Shown here: one piece after another, positions 1 through 8,281 of the stretch
Layout: each line of letters starts with the position of its first letter
Position numbering within the stretch: the first letter of the stretch is position 1
Origin: JAQVSH01 sp964451605
Lineage (GTDB): Bacteria; Bacteroidota; Bacteroidia; Bacteroidales; UBA4181
Assembly: GCA_964451605.1 (NCBI GenBank)
Contig: CAYVJA010000020.1
Location: 1-39,987 of the forward strand
Length of the DNA: 39,987 nt
Direction: 5' to 3'
Notes under the pieces: model-generated
What the model was told of the DNA's origin: nothing
The model's database searches: none
The model's input: only the letters and a program-made list of their open reading frames with translations
Made by a program: the position numbers and the translations under genes

Positions 1-47
1 TCTGACTACGGATCAGAAGGTTGGGGATTCGAATTCCTCTGGATCCA
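1..47 (+). tRNA. tRNA-Arg(ACG), 3' part only
   Basis: The window opens inside a tRNA. The anticodon stem TCTGA/TCAGA encloses the loop CTACGGA, giving anticodon ACG (Arg). A variable loop AGGTT, a T arm GGGGA-TTCGAAT-TCCTC and the 3' acceptor strand TGGATCC with discriminator A47 follow. The 5' acceptor strand and D arm lie left of the window. CCA is not encoded; the next bases are CAG. A hairpin terminator starts four bases later. Confidence 0.9.
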
Positions 48-50
48 CAG

Positions 51-83
51 AAAAATATCGACTTTTAGGGTCGATATTTTTTT
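51..83 (+). terminator. Rho-independent terminator after tRNA-Arg
   Basis: A perfect 12-bp stem (51-62 with 70-81, core ATATCGAC/GTCGATAT) has a 7-base loop and ends in a T run. It directly follows the tRNA-Arg end, so it most likely ends that transcript before the repressor gene at 206. Confidence 0.85.
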
Positions 84-205
84 ATATGCATACCCAAACT
101 GCCTATGTGTAAGAAAGATGCACATTTTTTACCACTTCGGGCATTTTTTTCGTATCTTGCAACAGTTTTTGCAATCAACTTTTATCACCTTTTAACTCAC
201 TAATT

Positions 206-586
206 ATGAGAACAAAGCGAAACCAAATGTTGCGCCTTACTCTTCCGGAAGAAGAGTTGATGCAGGTGTTATGGTCTGTTCAGAGGGCCATTATCTATGA
301 TATTATCGAAGCTTATCCCGCTCCCAAGCCTGTCTATACCTCTGTCGCCTCTCTTTTGCGTTCGCTCGAGAAGAAACAGGTTGTGGGTCATGCCAAAAGC
401 GGAAGCCGCTACGAGTTCTTCCCCCTGATCTCTAAAAAGGATTATGCGAATGTTCAGATCCGCTACATTGCAAAAAACTTTTTCGATGCTGATGTCAATC
501 TGCTGCTTGAGGCCCTGGCAAAAAGCGCAAAATGCGACCCTACTGATTTCGAGAAAATTAACCGCTCGTTAGCTTCAGGAAAATAA
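206..586 (+). CDS. BlaI/MecI/CopY-family transcriptional repressor
   Basis: This 126-residue protein matches the BlaI/MecI/CopY winged-helix family in length and pattern. Near residues 13-25 it has LPEEELMQVLWSV, like the family's helix 1 (E-x-x-V-M-x-x-L-W). Near residues 44-58 is YTSVASLLRSLEKKQ, like the recognition-helix region (Y-T-T-V-x-x-x-L-x-x-L-x-x-K). The C-terminal helices (about 78-126) would form the dimerisation domain. Known members bind palindromic operators and are inactivated by a partner sensor-protease of BlaR1 type, or by metal in CopY. No BlaR1-like gene is adjacent: the next gene, 54 bp downstream, is a NagB/PIG-L fusion. Whether the two are co-transcribed is not clear. 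Target genes are unknown; autoregulation is likely by analogy. Confidence 0.85.
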   Translation: MRTKRNQMLRLTLPEEELMQVLWSVQRAIIYDIIEAYPAPKPVYTSVASLLRSLEKKQVVGHAKSGSRYEFFPLISKKDYANVQIRYIAKNFFDADVNLLLEALAKSAKCDPTDFEKINRSLASGK

Positions 587-640
587 ACTATTGCATCACA
601 TTTTGCCACAGCGAATTCATACATTTCGGGAGATATTATT

Positions 641-2626
641 ATGAAACAGACAAAGGAAAAACCCTTTGTCCCGACCTACACGTACCGGCTGAAACAGGAG
701 TCAGTATGGAAAGAACCGGCCAGGACTGAGGGGGTAACCCGTTACGAAAAAATTCCAACCCTCATCTTTGGAACAGCCGAGGAGGCCTCACGGAAAATTG
801 CCACAGAGGTAGCCTCGCTCATTCAAAAGCGCGATTTGGAAGGAAAACCCTCCGTTTTGGGTATAGTTACCGGTTTCTCGCCGGAGGAGCTCTATGCCGA
901 ATTGGTGGGGATGTATAATAAAGGGGCCCTGAGTTTTCGAAATGTACATCTGTTTCTGGCTGGGGAGTTTTATCCTATTTCATCGCAGGCTATTCAAAGT
1001 CAGGAAGGATATATGAGAAGCCGCCTGGCCTCGCTGGTTGATATTCCCTCAGAAAACATCCACACTTTCGACTGCACACTTCCGCCCGATCAGATTGCTG
1101 ATCACTGCAATCAATACGAACAGCAGATTGCTGCATTGGGTGGTATCGACATTCAGTTGCTGGGTCTTGGCAAAGGCGGACATGTGATCTTCAACGAACC
1201 CGGTTCGATGGTCAATTCGCAAACCCGCCTTGTCCATCTGGATACACAGACCCGGATCTCACTTGCTTCCGACTTTTTTGGCATGGAGCATGTACCCCAA
1301 AAGGCGGTTACCATTGGCATCCGCACCATTCTCCAAGCCAAGAGAGTGATTATGATGGCCTGGGGTGAGGGGAAAACAAAGGTTGCAAAAAACACCATAG
1401 AGGGTCCGGTTACCGATGCGGTACCCACCTCATTTATGCAGCAGCACATGAATGCCGCTGTCTATCTGGATCACTCAGCCGCCTCAGAGTTGACCCGGGT
1501 GAAAACCCCTTGGCTGGTAGGTCAGTGTAACTGGACCGACCGGTTAATTCGTAAGGGGGTGGTTTGGTTGTGTCAGATAACAGGCAAGTCTATTTTAAAA
1601 CTGACCGACCGCGACTACAACGATCACGGAATGACCGATCTGATTGTTGAGATGGGTTCGGCTCACTCCATCAACATTAAGGTTTTCAACGATCTGCAGC
1701 ATACCATCTCAGGATGGCCGGGCGGAAAACCGAACGCCGACGATTCTACGCGTCCCGAAAGGGCACTCCCCTACCCCAAACGGGTGGTTCTGTTTAGCCC
1801 TCACCCCGACGACGATGTCATCTCGATGGGAGGAACCTTTGCCCGTCTGGTTCAGCAAAAACACAAAGTGCATGTTGCCTACCAAACCTCAGGGAATATC
1901 GCAGTGAGCGACGACGATGTGGTAAGCAATCTGGATGCCATGAACGAGTTTCGTCATATTTGCCAGACCGAAGGGCTCGATATCAAGAAGTTATACCATA
2001 GCGTAAAAGATTTCCTGGAAGGGAAGAATCCCAGCGATCCGGACATCGAGGAGGTTAGGCTCATGAAGGGAGCCATTCGTCGCGGCGAAGCCAAGGCTGC
2101 CTGTCGCTACTTTGGTATTCCCGAAGAACAGATCCATTTTCTCGATCTGCCCTTTTACGAGACAGGTACTGTACAAAAGGCCCCAATTAGCGAAGAGGAT
2201 GTCGAGATTGCCATGAAGTTGCTGCAAGAGGTGAAACCTCACCAGATTTACGCTGCAGGCGACCTTTCCGACCCCCATGGCACCCATCGGGTCTGTATGA
2301 ATGTAATTCTGGAGGCACTGAATCGGCTTAAGAATGAGCCCTGGTTTGCCGAGTGTCGGATTTGGCTCTATCGCGGAGCATGGCAGGAGTGGGATATCGA
2401 CCAGGTAGATATGGCAGTTCCTTTAAGCCCCGAGGAGGTAATGATCAAACGGAAGGCCATTTATAAACACAAATCACAAAACAACGGCCCCATGTTTCCC
2501 GGCTCCGACAGCCGCGAGTTCTGGCAGAGGGCGGAAGACAGGAATCATGCAACCGCTGTATTGTACGACAAACTGGGTATGGCCGAATATCAGGCTATCG
2601 AAGTGTTTGTCCGCTATGAGTTATAA
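641..2626 (+). CDS. NagB-like (glucosamine-6-phosphate deaminase fold) fused to PIG-L/LmbE deacetylase domain
   Basis: The 661-residue protein has the two-domain layout of the long Bacteroidetes NagB proteins. Residues about 40-290 are NagB/SugP isomerase-like, with GFSP (78-81) in the phosphate-loop position and GHVIFNEP (180-187) matching the E. coli active-site segment. Residues about 380-640 are a PIG-L/LmbE zinc deacetylase domain with HPDDD (388-392) and DPHGTHR (544-550). NagB converts glucosamine-6-phosphate to fructose-6-phosphate and ammonia; PIG-L enzymes remove N-acetyl groups from GlcNAc-type substrates. Two catalytic positions are odd: the E. coli Asp72 position is Gly108 (LAGEF where DEY is expected) and the Asp141 position is Gly179. 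His181 and Glu186 remain. The deaminase half may therefore be weak, altered or non-catalytic, and the gene should not simply be called nagB. The PIG-L motifs look intact. A bidirectional terminator follows. Confidence 0.85.
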   Translation: MKQTKEKPFVPTYTYRLKQESVWKEPARTEGVTRYEKIPTLIFGTAEEASRKIATEVASLIQKRDLEGKPSVLGIVTGFSPEELYAELVGMYNKGALSFRNVHLFLAGEFYPISSQAIQSQEGYMRSRLASLVDIPSENIHTFDCTLPPDQIADHCNQYEQQIAALGGIDIQLLGLGKGGHVIFNEPGSMVNSQTRLVHLDTQTRISLASDFFGMEHVPQKAVTIGIRTILQAKRVIMMAWGEGKTKVAKNTIEGPVTDAVPTSFMQQHMNAAVYLDHSAASELTRVKTPWLVGQCNWTDRLIRKGVVWLCQITGKSILKLTDRDYNDHGMTDLIVEMGSAHSINIKVFNDLQHTISGWPGGKPNADDSTRPERALPYPKRVVLFSPHPDDDVISMGGTFARLVQQKHKVHVAYQTSGNIAVSDDDVVSNLDAMNEFRHICQTEGLDIKKLYHSVKDFLEGKNPSDPDIEEVRLMKGAIRRGEAKAACRYFGIPEEQIHFLDLPFYETGTVQKAPISEEDVEIAMKLLQEVKPHQIYAAGDLSDPHGTHRVCMNVILEALNRLKNEPWFAECRIWLYRGAWQEWDIDQVDMAVPLSPEEVMIKRKAIYKHKSQNNGPMFPGSDSREFWQRAEDRNHATAVLYDKLGMAEYQAIEVFVRYEL

Positions 2627-2636
2627 GGAATAAGGC

Positions 2637-2696
2637 AAAAAAAGAGGAGCGCCGGTGTGATAAGTAACCAAATCACACCGGCGCTCCTCTTTTTTT
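2637..2696. terminator. Bidirectional Rho-independent terminator
   Basis: A very strong inverted repeat: 2637-2660 pairs perfectly with 2673-2696 (24 bp including flanking A/T runs, core GAGGAGCGCCGGTGTGA), with a 12-base loop. A-run on one side and T-run on the other make it work in both directions. It sits between the convergent NagB/PIG-L and MFS genes. Confidence 0.95.
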
Positions 2697-2703
2697 TCAG
2701 TAA

Positions 2704-4021
2704 CTATCTGATTTTATGACCGGCCAATGCATAATAGAAAATCATCAGGTAGGCAGGGAAACAGATCCAGTAACCCGATTGCATGCTCGATGTAAGATCA
2801 GATAACCAGCCATACAATACCGGGAAGATGGCACCGCCCACAATCGCCATCACCAACAGCGAAGAGCCCACCTTGGTAAATTTTCCCAGATCGGACATAG
2901 CCAGAGGCCAGATAGCGGGCCACATCAGCGAGTTGGCCAGACCCAGCAACGCAACAAACCAAATGGATAGAGAGCCGGGAACCAGCACGATAGCCAGCGA
3001 ACTGATCAATCCGATGATAGAACAGGCAAAGAGAGCCTGACTCTGCGAAATGTATTTGGGAATAAAAAAGACACCCACCAAATACCCCACTACCATACAG
3101 ATAACCGTATAGGAGGTAAACGTTTCCGGATTGGGCAATTTCAGCGAAGAGGCGTAGTCTACAATGGTAGCCATGGCAACCGTCTCCACACCCACATACA
3201 CAAGGAGGGTAATCAGACCCAGCATCAGATGNNNNNNNNNNNNNNNNNNNNNNNNNNNNNNNNNNNNNNNNNNNNNNNNNNNNNNNNNNNNNNNNNNNNN
3301 NNNNNNNNNNNNNNNNNNNNNNNNNNNNNNNNNNNNNNNNNNNNNNNNNNNNNNNNNNNNNNNNNNNNNNNNNNNNNNNNNNCTGCCCTTCGCCCGAATC
3401 GGTATCGTCTTCACCCACCGCTTTTACCTCCGGAAGGGGAACCAACATCGATACCAGGCCCAACAGCACAAAGGTGCCGGTAATCAGATAGAAGGGGAAA
3501 TAGATATCCTGAAGCGCCACATTTTCGAGATCGAGGAAAAGACTCAAAAAGATAGGGGCAATGGCCCAGGCAGCTTTATTGGCAATACCCATCATACTCA
3601 TACGGGTAGCGGCACTCTCCATGGGGCCCAATATAGTAATATAGGGATTAACGGCAGCCTGTAACAGGGTATTGCCAATACCACTGATAAACGAAGCCAG
3701 AAGGAAAAGCGCAAAACTCTGCATCCTTGCAGCGGGCACAAAGAGGAAAAGCCCCAAAGCAAAGAAGAGGAACGACACCACCATAGCCCGCTTATAGCCA
3801 ATACGCTTGATAAGCAATCCGGAAGGGTAACCAAAGATTACGAAGGTAGAGAAGGTAGCGCCCAGTACCAGGTATGATTCGCCCTTCGAAATGTCGAGGG
3901 CTTCGCGCAAGAAGGGCACAATCAGACCATTAATACCCAAAGCGAATCCAATCATAAAAAAGAGGACCCCTACAAAAAACAGGGGGCCGACATAACTCTT
4001 AGAAGAGGCAGGAACAGACAT
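2704..4021 (-). CDS. MFS sugar transporter, FucP/GluP type (interrupted by assembly gap)
   Basis: A major facilitator with about 12 membrane segments resembling the fucose/glucose/galactose:H+ symporters (FucP, GluP, NagP). The N-terminal 213 residues (4021-3383) include FFMIGFALGINGLIVPFL, SGLLIKRIGYKRAM (the loop 2-3 motif) and GNTLLQAAVNPYI, all typical of FucP-like proteins. The C-terminal 175 residues (3231-2704) include NSLMWPAIWPLAMSDLG, also characteristic. Between them are 151 Ns, and the two halves are read in different frames only because 151 is not a multiple of three. Both known parts end exactly on codon edges, so the gap should be about 150 or 153 bases and the gene is probably intact, near 438 residues. 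It is divergent from a sugar-kinase-like gene, which suggests uptake of that kinase's substrate. Specificity cannot be read from the sequence. Confidence 0.9.
3232..3382. other. Assembly gap (151 N)
   Basis: A run of 151 undetermined bases lies inside the MFS transporter gene. It causes an artificial reading-frame change between the two halves of that gene. Confidence 0.99.
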
Positions 4022-4210
4022 AGGTTTTCGGGTTAATTAAGAAATGAGGGTTAGTTGCTGAACGAAGATAACGAGAAAAACTCAGACTAACCAGACGCAA
4101 AAAGCTATTCTGCAACATAAAACGGGATTCTGAGGGGTTGCAGGGTTGGATTCACAAAAAAAAAGCAGCAATTTTACAGAATATCACACCCATCGTAATC
4201 ATAAAATTCC

Positions 4211-5341
4211 ATGGACATTCAGAAACTTTTCGAACAATTTGAAGCCACAGGCCAATATCAAAAGGGCGGTCCCCTCGGCGCCGGACATATCAATGAATCA
4301 TTCCTGGTTCGCACCCAATCGCCAGCCGACCCCGACTATGTCCTTCAAAAAATCAATCATGCTATATTCAAGAATGTAGATCAGTTGCAGGAGAACATCT
4401 GCCGCGTAACCGACCACATACGGGAAAAACTGACAGCACTCGGAACCGATCGGATCGAAAACCGTGTATTGAGGCTGATCCCCTCTAAAGACGGAAAATG
4501 GTACCACCGCGACAAGGAGGGTTCCTACTGGCGTCTGATGGTCTTTATCCCCGACAGCGTCAGCTATAACGACAGCATCACACCCCAACTGGCTCTTGCG
4601 GCAGGAAAGGCATTTGGTGAATTTCAGTCTATGCTGGCCGATCTGCCCGGTAAACCTCTTCACGAAACTATCCCCAATTTTCACAACATGGAGGCCCGAC
4701 TGGCCACCTTCCGTGAGGCGGTAAAAAACAACAAGGCAGGAAGGTTGGCTAAGGTGCAGTTTATGGTAGATGAAATCGAGAAACGGGCCGACGACATGTG
4801 CAAAGCCGAACGGATGCACCGCGAAGGGGTGCTGCCTAAACGCATCAACCACTGCGATACCAAAGTAAACAATGTGCTGTTCGACCCTAACGGAGAGGTT
4901 CTCTGCGTTGTCGACCTTGACACCGTGATGCCGGGCTATGTACTGTCGGATTATGGCGACTTCATGCGCACAGGAGCCAATACAGGTGCCGAAGATGATG
5001 CCGACCTGAGCCGGATCTCCATCAATCTGGATATCTTCAGGGCCTACACAGAAGGCTACCTGGCCACCGCATCAGGCTTCCTGACTTCGATTGAGACCAA
5101 CCACCTGGCCTTTGGAGCCAAGCTGCTCACCTACATGCAAACGGTACGTTTCTTTGCCGATTATCTCGACGGGGATACCTACTACAAAATTCACCACCCC
5201 GAACACAACTGGCAACGCACCCAGGCGCAATTTGCCCTCCTTACCAACATGGAAAAACACTTCGGCGAAATGTGTGCTATTGTGGAGCAGGCATCATCTG
5301 GACCTCAAGCACATTTTTCTGCGACAGAATCGTCTTCATAA
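4211..5341 (+). CDS. APH-fold sugar kinase, N-acetylhexosamine 1-kinase-like
   Basis: A 376-residue protein of the aminoglycoside phosphotransferase/choline kinase fold. It has a nucleotide loop GAGHINESFLV (23-33), the catalytic loop with H214-C-D216-T-K and Asn220/221 (HxDxKxxN), and the metal-binding DLD (235-237) followed by SDYGD (246-250). This pattern and length fit NahK-like kinases, which phosphorylate C1 of GlcNAc or GalNAc; drug-modifying activity is unlikely. It is divergent from the FucP/GluP-type MFS gene and near the NagB/PIG-L fusion, consistent with sugar uptake followed by phosphorylation. The start is the ATG followed by DIQKLFEQFEATG, which fits the family N-terminus. The last 21 codons overlap the 3' end of the convergent M16 peptidase gene by 65 bp; this Ser-rich tail looks non-conserved. 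The exact sugar is inferred. Confidence 0.82.
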   Translation: MDIQKLFEQFEATGQYQKGGPLGAGHINESFLVRTQSPADPDYVLQKINHAIFKNVDQLQENICRVTDHIREKLTALGTDRIENRVLRLIPSKDGKWYHRDKEGSYWRLMVFIPDSVSYNDSITPQLALAAGKAFGEFQSMLADLPGKPLHETIPNFHNMEARLATFREAVKNNKAGRLAKVQFMVDEIEKRADDMCKAERMHREGVLPKRINHCDTKVNNVLFDPNGEVLCVVDLDTVMPGYVLSDYGDFMRTGANTGAEDDADLSRISINLDIFRAYTEGYLATASGFLTSIETNHLAFGAKLLTYMQTVRFFADYLDGDTYYKIHHPEHNWQRTQAQFALLTNMEKHFGEMCAIVEQASSGPQAHFSATESSS

Positions 5342-8096
5342 CCTTCTGCAGATCGGAAGGTTTCAGCTTTTCAACAGCCTGACGATACGGTTCGGTAATG
5401 TTGAGCCCGTCGCGGAAAAGGGTAATGGCAGCCGACTGCCAGAAACTGTTCTCCATAACATTCTCCTTGTGTTGCTTTAGCATGGCCTCTCTCACCTTCT
5501 GAAAATCCTCTGGACGGGGCCCCTCCTTTGCAAATTTTTCAGCCTCTTCGTGGATAATCGACAACATACGATCCTTGATGGCCGGATCTGTATCGAACCG
5601 CATCGAAAGCAGTGCCGTAGGCTCAGGAATCCTGACCAGGCTTCCGGAGGTACTCACGCCATAACTTCCACCCTGCTCCTCACGAATGGTTTCGAGATAA
5701 CGGTTACCCAAAATCTCACCGATGGCATTTACGCAAATCGCATTTTTCAGGGTGTATTTCAATGCACCGTTATACACCACATAATTCGATGATTTTTTCA
5801 CGGTCTGAGGAAATGCAAAGGCATTAACCACCTCACCTTTCGGATAGCGGATCTTCCAATCGGTAAATTTCTCGCGGGTTTGGTCCGAAGGCAGCCCCCC
5901 CAGCCAGGTGAGCAGAGCCTCCTTTATAGAATCAGGAGTAAGGTTACCTACCAGCAGAAAGGTAAAATCGGCTCCGTTCGAAAAACGGCTTTTGAAAATT
6001 TCATAGGCTTTGCCTGAATCCACCGAATCGAGTGCGGCCAGATTTAACCGCTTGACACGCGGGTGCCGGTTCGACAACATAGTCTGAACCGTATCGGTAA
6101 AATTCTGTCCCGGATCGGAGGCAACATTGGCAAGCGAAGTGCGGTATGAGTTCATCGTCGCCCGAATACCCTTTTCGTCAAAACGGGGTGCCGTAAAAAA
6201 GAGATAATTCAACTGCAGAAGGGTGGCCAGATCTCTCACCGACGAGTTGCCGCTTAACGACTCATAGTAGTTATTCAACGACGGAGAGATGGAGACATTC
6301 TTTCCGGCAAGGAGTTTATTCAAATCGGTCGAAGAGAAGGACCCCAGCCCGCTGCTGCTTACAAGGGGAACAGCCAGCGAAGCAGAGTAAAGATCGGCCG
6401 GGTTCTGAACTTTCGAAAGGCCCCCTTCGCTCCATGCCGAGAACATAATCTCATCTTCTTTGAAGGTTGTGGGCTTTAAAAGCACCCTTACCCCGTTAGA
6501 AAGTTGCCACTCAGTTAAATCGAGGGCTTTATGGTAAATCTCCTTCCGGATAGTTGCCGGAGAGGGTACCGTTTCTACCAGAGGTTTATCCGACATCTGA
6601 TCGCGGTAAGGTTCGGGCGTCATGGTTTCGGTCGCTTTCAGAAGTGCCAAAAGCGACTCCTTTGCTGGAAGCGGTGCATCCGGCTTATGCGCACCGGTTA
6701 CTGACACCACAATGTTAGAGCGGGTAAGATAACCCTTCGACACCGCATTTACCTCCTCAAGTGAGATGGCAGGAAGAGCGCTCCTTAACCGATTGTACTC
6801 CCATTCGATACCGGGAGTGGGAACGCGATCCAGGAAATGACGTACATACTGATTCACAAACGATTCCGAACGCTGTTTCTCCCTTTCGTTATACTGCTGT
6901 TCCAGACTGCTCATCAACATGGCTTTTGCTCTGTCGAGCTCGGAGGGAAGAAAGCCGTGCAGTTGCATTCTGCGGGCTTCACGCAGAATTGCCTCAAAGG
7001 CAATTTCCACCTTATTATCGACGGGAGCGGCGGTTAAGGCAAACCCGTCTTTGCTCCGGACCAGATTGGTAAACGACCCCCCGGCCGAGGCAAACGGAGG
7101 ATTCTCCGACTGGCGGAGTTCGGCAAAACGTTGCGACAACATCATTGAGATGAGCGCATGCTTTACCGAAAGCATATAGGCACCCTCCGACTCTTTTAAC
7201 GCGTCGGGAATAGGATCATGCTTGAAATAGATCTCCATACGGGTTGAGCGGGCCTCCGGATCGGAGAGTACAGCAACCAAAGGCTCATCATTGTCGGCAA
7301 TGGGATAGACAATGCGGGTTGCAGGATTCACCGGTGCAGGAATATCAGCAAAGAGTGCTTTAATACGCTGCTCAACCGCCTGCGGATCGATATCGCCCAC
7401 CACCACAATGGCCTGAAGATCGGGACGGTACCATTTCTTATAGTAGGCACGAAGCGTTTGGTAGGTAAAATTATTAATGATGGCTGTATCGCCGATGACA
7501 TCTCTCTTGGCATACTGCGAACCCGGAAACATCCCCTTCATCGAGGCCGACCAGAGCCGGCGGCTGGCAGTCTGTCCCGTGCGCCACTCCTCACGGATTA
7601 CCCCTCTCTCCTTGTCGATCTCTTCGTCGTTCAGCGAGATAAATCCCGACCAATCGTGCAGGACCAAAAGTGCACTGTCGATAATCGACGGCCGGGTAAC
7701 CGGAACATTCGAGAGATTATAGACGGTTTCGTCGAGCGAGGTGTAGGCATTGATATTCTCACCGAATTTCACACCTAGCGCCTCCAAATAGTTTATGATG
7801 CCCTTACCGGGATAATTTTTGGTTCCATTGAATGCCATATGCTCCAGAAAATGAGCCAGTCCATTCTGACTATCCTCTTCGAGGATGGCGCCTACATTCT
7901 GAGCAATGTAAAAATCGGCTCTTTGGGCAGGCAACGTGTTTTTTCGCACGTAGTAAGTGAGGCCGTTCTCCAACCGGCCATATCGCACCTGGGGATCGAG
8001 TGGTACCTGCACGGCAGGTGCCGAAAGGTTTTGCGCGTTTACGGCAACACAAGAGAACAGCCAGAAACAGCCAATTTGCAACAAATTTTTCATCAT
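5277..8096 (-). CDS. M16 family zinc metallopeptidase (pitrilysin/PqqL-like), exported
   Basis: A 939-residue insulinase/pitrilysin-family peptidase. A signal peptide (MMKNLLQIGCFWLFSCVAVNAQ) precedes an M16 domain with the inverted zinc motif HFLEH; the downstream Glu ligand is in RGVIREEWR, about 75 residues later. The C-terminal half (from about LTEWQLSNGVRVLLKP) repeats the fold without the zinc motif, as usual for the inactive M16_C part. Length is normal for the two-half periplasmic PqqL-like proteins of Bacteroidetes. The start is taken at the tandem ATGs at 8096/8093, because an in-frame upstream ATG at 8123 would put nine odd residues before the signal peptide. The likely role is degradation of peptides in the periplasm. 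Its 3' end overlaps the kinase gene by 65 bp. Confidence 0.92.
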   Translation of the reverse strand: MMKNLLQIGCFWLFSCVAVNAQNLSAPAVQVPLDPQVRYGRLENGLTYYVRKNTLPAQRADFYIAQNVGAILEEDSQNGLAHFLEHMAFNGTKNYPGKGIINYLEALGVKFGENINAYTSLDETVYNLSNVPVTRPSIIDSALLVLHDWSGFISLNDEEIDKERGVIREEWRTGQTASRRLWSASMKGMFPGSQYAKRDVIGDTAIINNFTYQTLRAYYKKWYRPDLQAIVVVGDIDPQAVEQRIKALFADIPAPVNPATRIVYPIADNDEPLVAVLSDPEARSTRMEIYFKHDPIPDALKESEGAYMLSVKHALISMMLSQRFAELRQSENPPFASAGGSFTNLVRSKDGFALTAAPVDNKVEIAFEAILREARRMQLHGFLPSELDRAKAMLMSSLEQQYNEREKQRSESFVNQYVRHFLDRVPTPGIEWEYNRLRSALPAISLEEVNAVSKGYLTRSNIVVSVTGAHKPDAPLPAKESLLALLKATETMTPEPYRDQMSDKPLVETVPSPATIRKEIYHKALDLTEWQLSNGVRVLLKPTTFKEDEIMFSAWSEGGLSKVQNPADLYSASLAVPLVSSSGLGSFSSTDLNKLLAGKNVSISPSLNNYYESLSGNSSVRDLATLLQLNYLFFTAPRFDEKGIRATMNSYRTSLANVASDPGQNFTDTVQTMLSNRHPRVKRLNLAALDSVDSGKAYEIFKSRFSNGADFTFLLVGNLTPDSIKEALLTWLGGLPSDQTREKFTDWKIRYPKGEVVNAFAFPQTVKKSSNYVVYNGALKYTLKNAICVNAIGEILGNRYLETIREEQGGSYGVSTSGSLVRIPEPTALLSMRFDTDPAIKDRMLSIIHEEAEKFAKEGPRPEDFQKVREAMLKQHKENVMENSFWQSAAITLFRDGLNITEPYRQAVEKLKPSDLQKVMKTILSQKNVLEVQMMPAPQ

Positions 8097-8120
8097 ACGG
8101 AAATTAGAAATGAGCAAAGA

Positions 8121-8128
8121 CAAAGCTA
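8121..8128 (-). promoter_or_regulatory. Possible -7 promoter element for the M16 peptidase gene
   Basis: On the minus strand the sequence reads TAGCTTTG, an exact match to the Bacteroidetes -7 consensus TAnnTTTG, about 25 bases before the chosen ATG. No TTTG-type -33 element is found at 19-21 bases spacing, so this is tentative. Confidence 0.35.
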
Positions 8129-8210
8129 CAAAATTCCCCTATCGGATGTTTCTCCAGGACTGACACAATCAGCACAAATTTTCGACGGGTTGTCGCATCG
8201 GCCTGCCGAA

Positions 8211-8242
8211 TTGACAGCAAACCCACAATGGTACAACATTTG
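8211..8242 (+). promoter_or_regulatory. Possible promoter of htpG
   Basis: TTGACA (8211-8216) lies 18 bases before AACATTTG (8235-8242), which differs by one base from TAnnTTTG. The site is 40 bases upstream of the htpG ATG. No heat-shock operator such as CIRCE was recognised. Confidence 0.3.
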
Positions 8243-8281
8243 AAAAAGGGGATGCAATGTTTCACTTAAACTCATATCATC

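Noticed and set aside
153..160. TATCTTGC as a -7 promoter element for the BlaI-type gene
   Set aside because: One base off the TAnnTTTG consensus, and only a T run at the -33 position in an AT-rich area; too weak to list.
2798..3231. Continuation of the N-terminal MFS frame beyond the N gap, read as Cys/Gly-rich protein
   Set aside because: It is the wrong frame past a mis-sized gap; the correct frame gives a normal FucP-like C-terminus.
4022..4210. Divergent promoter region between the MFS and kinase genes
   Set aside because: Both strands were searched for TAnnTTTG with a spaced TTTG and for palindromic operators; nothing convincing was found.
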